DNA of 64,000 bases, from NCBI GenBank assembly GCA_022113835.1, contig JAILWY010000001.1, positions 11,710,501-11,774,500 on the forward strand, written 5' to 3'. The position numbers and the translations under genes were made by a program. This DNA is from Atopsyche davidsoni. Its lineage: Eukaryota; Arthropoda; Insecta; Trichoptera; Hydrobiosidae. The notes beneath the pieces were generated by a model. That model worked only from the letters and a program-made list of their open reading frames with translations. It made no database searches and was not told where the DNA came from. Numbering within the stretch: position 1 is the stretch's first letter; every line of letters starts with the position of its first letter. Below, in pieces: positions 57,165 through 64,000 of the stretch.

Positions 57165-60100
57165 GAGTGGTTTGAACTCGTGGGTTTAATATACCGCCAT
57201 GGATTTATCTAGTCATGAGTTAAAGAATAAAATAGCAGCTTAAAAAGCTGTTACATTAAGGGCACTCAAATAAAAAAGCAGATTTTTTTGAATATGTTCA
57301 TTTCATAGATTATTAAATTTCACGTTATCTCTAGTTCTCACCCGTCGAATATAGGTTCTTGTAATTAAAAAATATTAAAAAACCAAAACGATACTAATGA
57401 TATACGATCTTTTAAAAAATAATCCTTAGTTTTATAGATTAAACGTCGCTGCTAATCTGATAGAGCATATATAAATGCAGCTGCTTTGAATTTTTACTCG
57501 AAACCCCATCACTACCCATACTACTAGTGCTCAGTCAAACCTGACGTGAATATGCATCGAATGCTCATGATGCTTGTGATAAATTGTCACGTTTTAGTTA
57601 ATAGCATTGCAAGTAGGTTTAAAGGATCGCGAAGTCCTAATTTTCTGCTGATGTTTATAGGTTTATTGACACTAAGTGGTAAAGAACACATAAATCAACA
57701 TTAAATCATACCTTTTCAAAACTACTAGCTTCATTAAAGTTTCGTTCAAGATTGATGTTATATCAAGCAGGCCCCACTAAAGAATCACTGTTTTTAAAGC
57801 TTTGAGCTTAAATCTAATTTCATTAAGCATTAGTGTACCTCGTTTTATTTTTTAAAAAAATAATTTATCACCAAAAAAAGGTAGTCATAATTATAATGAA
57901 ATGCATTATGAAATAAAAAGGATATGATATTATTATATTTAAAGCAGGACTTTTAAAACAAGTAAACCTGATTTATTTTTAAGGGCCCGTTGACGCAAAA
58001 TCACAACCTTCTATAAATTTCATAATAGAAGTAAATGATTTATGTGCCTTTAATGTTCTTAATATAAGTTTGTGTTAGAATAAAATTAGTGTTTTTAGTG
58101 TGCAGGAAAAAATATTTGAGCATTGACAGGATGTAATTATTTTCAATCATAGTGTCAACATAATACCTGCGTTACCATATTATAAGCATAGACTATAAAT
58201 CAAGTGATATATTGACTGTCATTTTTAAATAAAAACATTACGTATTAAATTTCTATACCTGTATCATACAATGTGATAAAATTATCTGTCATTCACATTT
58301 TACTAATCATTGTTATTGACCCAAAAAACACATAATTATTTAAAATAGATTTAAGTAAATACTTATAAACAATAAATCAAGGTAAAATGACCTCAGATCT
58401 AGCTCGTGGCCCCAGTTGCTTGATGTGTTCAGGCTTCAGGTGCTTTATGTACGCTCGAGGGCAAGATTTCAGAATTATACTAGACAGCAAACAGTTCTGT
58501 AATTTAAAATTTTGTGATTTTTAGTGTCGTAGAAAATTAATAAAATAGTTGGGTCCATGTTTAAAATGATGATAAAAAAATTTAAATATATAATTTATAA
58601 AATCACAGTGAAGTCATTTATTGTTTTTTTTTAAAATCATCTTGTTAATAAAGTGATAACTAGCTTAAACCATGTAATTTTCATCTTTGTTCAGTGAGTA
58701 ATTTAAGAACGAGATCACAAAAACAATAGTCTGAAAGAGTAGAAAACAGCAAAGAAAGATGCAGATAAATGAGCATCAATGTCTTGTTGTATACAAGAAA
58801 ATCAGAGAAAACTTGCATCAAAGAGAGAGAGATTTCCTTCAAATGATTTTCTTTCTCTTTGAATCTTGAGCCAATTTGTATTTTTTAATGTTTTATTTGA
58901 AGTTGAATATGAGACCCTATGATTGGCAAACAAGCACGCTAGACGCTAGAATACGAGATGTTATCTAAATGCAGAGCTTTAGCTTACATATAATAATGGT
59001 AATAAAATATAAAAATGAATATTCAAATATAATTTATGTGAATAGGCAAATGCCTATATGGTTACTTCGTCGAATGACCAAACATGTATTTTTTATACAT
59101 TCAGTACGTAAGCAAAACAGGTACACTGCTCTTATTAATATCAATTTTAGGTAATTTTTCGTTGAGTTTAATCCTAGTAATCAATACGTGGATAAAATTA
59201 CGCAACATAAATTATCCACTAAGTGTATAATTATTCGACGATCGAGAAAACGTGATGGGGGCAAAAAAAAAACCACACGTAACCTTCGTCCACAAACAAC
59301 TTCATAACAGGCGTTAAAATTTAACGTTTAAACACACTTATATGATTAAATTAACACGTTTTTTTATACAGTGGCAAGTTCAAATGAAGTTTAAAGAATA
59401 TATCAATCTTATTTTTTATACTGAACAATATATGGAATGGTACTGTTCGTACACTATTTTTTTCTGTTAAACAAAACATAATTTTGTAAGTTTTAGTATG
59501 TAGAATATGTTATTAGGTAATCGATTCACTTGTGAAAAGATGACACAAGTAGAGCTCATGCCCCCCTGTAATTAATACTTGGCACCGTATCCAATTCGTC
59601 TGCAGGGTCTGTAATTGAATGAAAATACGAATTGTTGAATTCAAGAGTAAAACCAATTATCCTAGTTGCTAGATAAAAATGTATGAGTTAAAAAAAAGTG
59701 TATTTTCTGGTTGTTTTGTTGTTACCACATAAAAGCATACAATAAACTTGTTCGGGTAAAAAACATGAAATTATTTAATGCAAAATAAAATCATTTGTAA
59801 TATTAATATATGTTTAGATATTGTCTAGACTTGCGTGCGTGCATATAATCAGTGGCGTGCGAATATAATAAATGCATTATAAAAACTACTGTATGGCGGT
59901 TGAAATAATTAAACAAAAAACGTAATTGAACTTTTTCTGTTGTTATTTACTTTATACATATAAGATTATTGACTTATAACTTAAATAATAATAATTAAGC
60001 AACAAATATATTTTTTAATATTTGTAAAAAATAATTTTTACTCAATTTGGTTTTTATGTTTGAAAATCAACAAAGCTTTATTTCTGTTTTATCAAACTCC

Positions 60101-60650
60101 CAGAAATCCTAGTTTTATAATTCTTCAAGTCAGTTAGTAATTCGACGATATTTTAAATTTTATATATCCATAAAATGACTCAAATAGAGTGTAATTAAAT
60201 AAAATTGGTTTAATTATCCACAATCCTGTATCTAATAAATTAAAAAAATATATAGATACTACGCTATCAATAAGCACATTAATAGGCAAGTCCGTCTATT
60301 CTTCTAGGAATGCAATAACTAGTTTATGAGAATTGCTATCAACAACGCAGTCTATCATGATGTCATTTATATATGCACAGACCGACTATGATTGCACTGT
60401 CTGCAAAGGTCAAAAACTTGACACCATTAAGGTTCAAGCTCTCGATTTGCCCTTCAAGGCATTTATGTATTGAGGCTTATCTGCATGATGTCCAGATCCA
60501 TACAACGCGAGAACGAATCAATGCGCATTGAAAGTCTTATTTTATCCTTCATTACCTTTTATTGCCTTATAACGATGTGATTTCGATCAGCTTATTTATA
60601 ATGATTGAAATCTCTTGAGACTCTGTAAAATCAATTGAGCATCTGCTTAG
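57165..60650. other. AT-rich non-coding desert
   Basis: There is no gene. A stretch at about 58400-58470 is slightly GC-richer. An imperfect inverted pair TCAAAGAGAGAG/CTTTCTCTTTGA lies near 58819-58863. Nothing else. Confidence 0.65.
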
Positions 60651-60659
60651 TTTAATTTA

Positions 60660-60697
60660 TTTTGACTATTTATTTTTCATTTGACATAGGTAAGTTT
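60660..60697 (+). promoter_or_regulatory. Candidate recursive-splicing ratchet point
   Basis: TATTTATTTTTCATTTGACA leads to TAG at 60687-60689, followed directly by GTAAGT (60690-60695). It has a T-rich tract, an AG and a perfect donor in one unit, on the same strand as the site at 44,354. The pair, 16.3 kb apart, is what a long recursively spliced intron would show. AT-rich DNA yields T tracts easily, so this one alone is weaker. Confidence 0.35.
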
Positions 60698-60699
60698 GA

Positions 60700-62095
60700 A
60701 GTAGTATTTCATGATTTTGTATCCTAGCTATTTTATTATTTGCACAAGTTTAAGATAACCATCGTGGAAGTTTAAGTATCACTGAAATGTAATGTATAAA
60801 GAGTTTTGTGTATAATTTAACACGCATGCAATGCAGGCAATGAAAACAGTATGTCTTATTCTTCTTCTGGTACCTCTCCTCATAAAAAGTTGGTGATCAT
60901 TTCATTTTTTTTTCACAATAAATTATTTAAATAATAATAATACATACAAAATTTATTAGAAACGACGCAAATTTCATGACACCTTAGTTGGTACAGTTAC
61001 CAACTCATGTTATATGTTACGGTAATTGGTAATTGTAATGGTATAATTGATGTACAATTATATTTTGTAAGCTTTAAAATGATGTCATCTCATTTCAATA
61101 TACTAACCATCGATATTTTCCCCAAGAATAAATTACTTCAGGTGCCCTTCTTATGGAATCAGAACTATGGGAGCAACTGGCGGGGGCGGTATCAGTCACG
61201 ATCCGTTTGCTCAAATTTGTAAAATGATACTGGAACCTCCTTGCAAGAGGCTTTCATCTTGCGCAGGTGCCATGGCATCTGCATCAAAATGTGAGTGCAT
61301 ACACTGAAGTCATAATGCGAACAGCTGAGGGATGGACTCAGATATCCATTTTATTTACAACATATTCAGGTGATATAATTTATCCTAATAATTCAAGCTT
61401 AACTGTAGTCTAGTTAGTAAGTGTTTGTTATAGGTTATCGAATATAAGTTCGTGTTTAATGTTGGTTTCTTCCTTGATAATCAAGAACAAAAATAGCCTT
61501 GCAACATTGAAGTCCATCCATATTGTTCATGAGTCTAGTTAGCAAGGCGAGTATGAAATAAGACAAATGTGGCTCGGGTGTTGTTTAAGACTGAGCACTT
61601 CAATACTGTAGTGAAGCGGTGTGCAAAGCTCGTAATAGATATTAAAAGCGTTTTGTAAATTGATTGGCCTATGGCTCGGCAGTCACGTTGGAATGCCTAC
61701 AAATGGGTTCAAGGGGCAAGGACTGTCTAAGTGAATCACAAAGAAGTTGTACTTCTATTGATGTTAATAGTAATCAACGTCAATCAAGCATCATTTACCT
61801 AATAACTCATTATTAAAATAAATAAATAAACGTATCCAATATTATATAATGCAGACAAATTTAATGGTTTATTTATAAAAATACAACGAAGAAGTCACTA
61901 TTGCATAACAAAGAAGCAAGTTAGGCTTAGTGAAATCTGTAGTTAAAAAAACATACATGAAAAAGCATTGTCTTTCATAATACAAGCCGCCTTGATAAGA
62001 TAACGTAATAAAACATTTATTTTGTAAAATTTCAATACTTCCTTAAAGCATTGCGAGAAAATCATAATCGTTAAATCTACGAGCTTAATTAGAAA
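60700..62095. other. Mostly AT-rich non-coding DNA
   Basis: A balanced patch at 61130-61330 contains ACTGGCGGGGGCGGTATC and an imperfect palindrome CCTCCTTGCAAGAGG. A 71-codon plus frame (61007-61222) has no domain. Confidence 0.55.
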
Positions 62096-62099
62096 TTCT

Positions 62100-62400
62100 C
62101 AAGATTCACTAGATATTAATCTCGGCTGATTTCGCGCTGGTGAGAATCGAGCGGCGAACGAATTGAAATGTGTTTCAACGAGCGATATATTTCAGTAAAC
62201 GTATTCAATACGTTGCATTTGTATCGGCGCGTTGCTGTGACCGAAGACACATAAATCTACATTGCGTGTTAATCAGTGGACGGGGGCGGCAGAACTGATG
62301 TCGGGGACAGATTGACAACCGAGCCAGCAAATTGTAGAAAACCCGTCGAGTGTTCACGAGCCTCGTCAGCTGAAACTACTGAAAACTAGTTTTGGAGCTA
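62100..62400. promoter_or_regulatory. Candidate regulatory island with GC box
   Basis: A clearly balanced 300-bp block including GGACGGGGGCGGCAGAAC (Sp/KLF-type GC box near 62279-62296) and repeated CGAGCGGCGAACG-type words. There is no reading frame. The sharp edges against AT-rich DNA make it a good conserved-element candidate. Confidence 0.35.
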
Positions 62401-62404
62401 AAAA

Positions 62405-63430
62405 CCGACTTTTGACAATTTAAAAGCAAATTCAATAGAGGCCTTATTAGGCCTCAAAAAAAAATTCGATGTATTCTTCAAATTTTTTTTATCTCATTGC
62501 TGTAAGTATAAATTTTGTTTCAAAACAAATTGAATTGAAAAATCAAAGGTTGTCAAATGCCTTCAATTTTTTTATAAAAATATTTTATATTTGAGCATCA
62601 TAACCGGTGAATTAACTTGTAAATAATAAGAGATTCTTTACCGAATATAAAAAAATAATCAACAACACTTGGATAGACATGTTCGCAATTATATCAGGAA
62701 TAGAATGTAAACAATTAAAAACATCAAAATATACACATTAAATTCAAGTAAATATTTTGCTTCCTTATGAGTACGTAGTTAATATGTAATTTTTTGCAAG
62801 TTGCCTTTGAAATAAATAAGAATATTGTTTAAATCTATTTTTTATACGTGTAAAACATGCTCGTTTTTGTTCAATTAACAAACACGTACCTCGCAATAGA
62901 TCTGTGAGAGTTAAAATGTATATGGCGCTTTGTGCCCGATAGTCATTGATGTAATTAAAAATTATACGCGATAAATTAACCGGTTTTTTTAAGCCAAATT
63001 AAAAAAAAATATATAAATTAGAGCTATGATGTTTTTTAGTGAAGAATATATTCCAATCATCTTGTGATTTCATGAATGGGTTATTAAATATGGTTTTATT
63101 TCTTGCCAACAATGTTTATCTGTAGATAATCTATATTTAATTATTGCTCAGTTTCAATGGAGCAATTTTCACATAAATTGTTGCATATGTAGATATCCTT
63201 ATCTTAATCCATTTGTTCATTCAAATTATTAGCTAGAGTTTATTTAATGAATCATATATATTTGTAGTGGCATTTCAAGGAATATCTATTAGGCATGAAA
63301 ATTGAAGGATATTTAATCTACACCATGTCTCAAATATACGAAAAATGATAAAATTTAATTTATTTCAATACATTTAAAAAAAAGCCGTTATCACTTCAAA
63401 ATATGGTAGAGTAAATACCGTGCCAGGAGT
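62405..63430. other. AT-rich non-coding DNA
   Basis: Nothing of note. Confidence 0.65.
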
Positions 63431-63433
63431 TTT

Positions 63434-63520
63434 AGTTGTCAGATAAAAGCGGTCATCCGTTTAGAGCCTCAGAAAACGGAGTGTCCGGTTCGAGTTCTGG
63501 AGAAGCAACAGGTGTTTTTT
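63434..63520 (+). repeat. tRNA-derived SINE-like relic (Leu/Ser-like)
   Basis: GGTTCGAGTTC (63487-63497) is close to box B. The upstream GTCAGATAAAAGCGGTCA recalls the 5' part of a Leu/Ser tRNA. GTTG/CAAC pair at the ends, CCGTT/AACGG pair in the anticodon arm, and the T arm pairs TCCGG/CTGGA. The anticodon loop is far too long, so it is not a working tRNA. T-runs at 63515 and beyond resemble Pol III terminators. Confidence 0.45.
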
Positions 63521-63524
63521 AGTT

Positions 63525-64000
63525 TTTATTTTTTATGAAATATTTCATTATGCACAAATTTAAACGAAACATTCTCTTGTATAATAGTGCCGTTTGAGGT
63601 TCAACCAAGTTCAATCAAATTTAATTTAATTTATGAAAGTTATGAGTTTTGACCTAATGAAACTAAAAATGAATCACATCAGATAACGTTAAATAGTATG
63701 CAAAAAATAAATAATTAAGTTTTATTTATTCAGCGATTTCTTATAAATATAAAAAAATGGTTTTGTGTGTGAATACACTTGTATAAACCCAAGCGGGTTA
63801 CAACAAACGACTGGTTTGTTTCAAAATGAGTGATCCATTTTTAGGTACACATACGATAGATACGGAAATTTGTAGTTAGGTTGCCAACACACGTTGCTAC
63901 ACAACCGGCAACTGACCAAAAACCAGACAATAGCGTATCCATTTGCGTTGTTTACTATTAAAACCACCATAAAATAAAAATACTCTATTGGCCAATCACC
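63525..64000. other. AT-rich non-coding DNA
   Basis: There is a short inverted pair ACAAAC/GTTTGT near 63803-63821. The last 150 bases become slightly GC-richer with no clear motif. Confidence 0.55.

Noticed and set aside
1..64000. CRISPR array, bacterial operon, rRNA genes, viral genes
   Set aside because: No regular spacer array, no Shine-Dalgarno-led operon frames, no rRNA-like conserved blocks and no viral protein signatures.
1..64000. Known insect miRNAs (let-7, bantam, miR-1, miR-9, miR-10, miR-100, miR-124)
   Set aside because: Their mature sequences were looked for by eye and not seen.

Overview
This 64 kb window looks like AT-rich nuclear DNA of an insect, most likely a moth or butterfly. 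I find no intact protein-coding gene. The support for an insect is five uninterrupted GGTTA units (the insect telomere motif TTAGG), a TTAA-flanked piggyBac-type transposon, a mariner-type MITE, several tRNA-derived SINE-like relics, and long runs of A/T with scattered GC-richer islands. The longest open frames are 129 and 122 codons. The 122-codon frame is the C-terminal end of a piggyBac transposase. The 129-codon frame has no recognisable domain.

Layout. 1-11 kb is mostly AT-rich and holds a degenerate tandem repeat with a period of about 180-190 bp (2.75-3.2 kb), the short telomere-like tract (3.6 kb), tRNA-like relics and several GC-richer islands (4.6-5.2, 6.8-7.1 and 7.85-8.1 kb). 11-44 kb is a non-coding desert punctuated by islands rich in homeodomain, ETS, POU and CArG-type motifs, plus a few hairpins. 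44-54 kb is the transposon-rich part. It has three small inverted-repeat elements that share a hammerhead-like core and 12-13 bp target duplications (44.9, 47.9 and 50.75 kb), a GC-rich 22-bp tandem repeat (47.75 kb), the deleted piggyBac (48.3-49.4 kb), a mariner MITE (53.5 kb), and next to it a tiny poly(A)-tailed stem-loop retroinsertion (53.75 kb). 54-64 kb returns to AT-rich desert with a few more islands.

The window may be part of one very long intron of a plus-strand gene. Two sites (44,354/44,355 and 60,689/60,690) join a 3'-splice-site-like sequence directly to GTAAGT, which is the form of a recursive-splicing ratchet point. They lie about 16 kb apart on the same strand. A gene desert with regulatory-looking islands next to a developmental gene would fit equally well.

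The most unusual content is the inverted-repeat/hammerhead-like family. Two copies share the core and arms almost exactly. A third has the same plan but a different sequence. All three are flanked by retrotransposon-like direct repeats.
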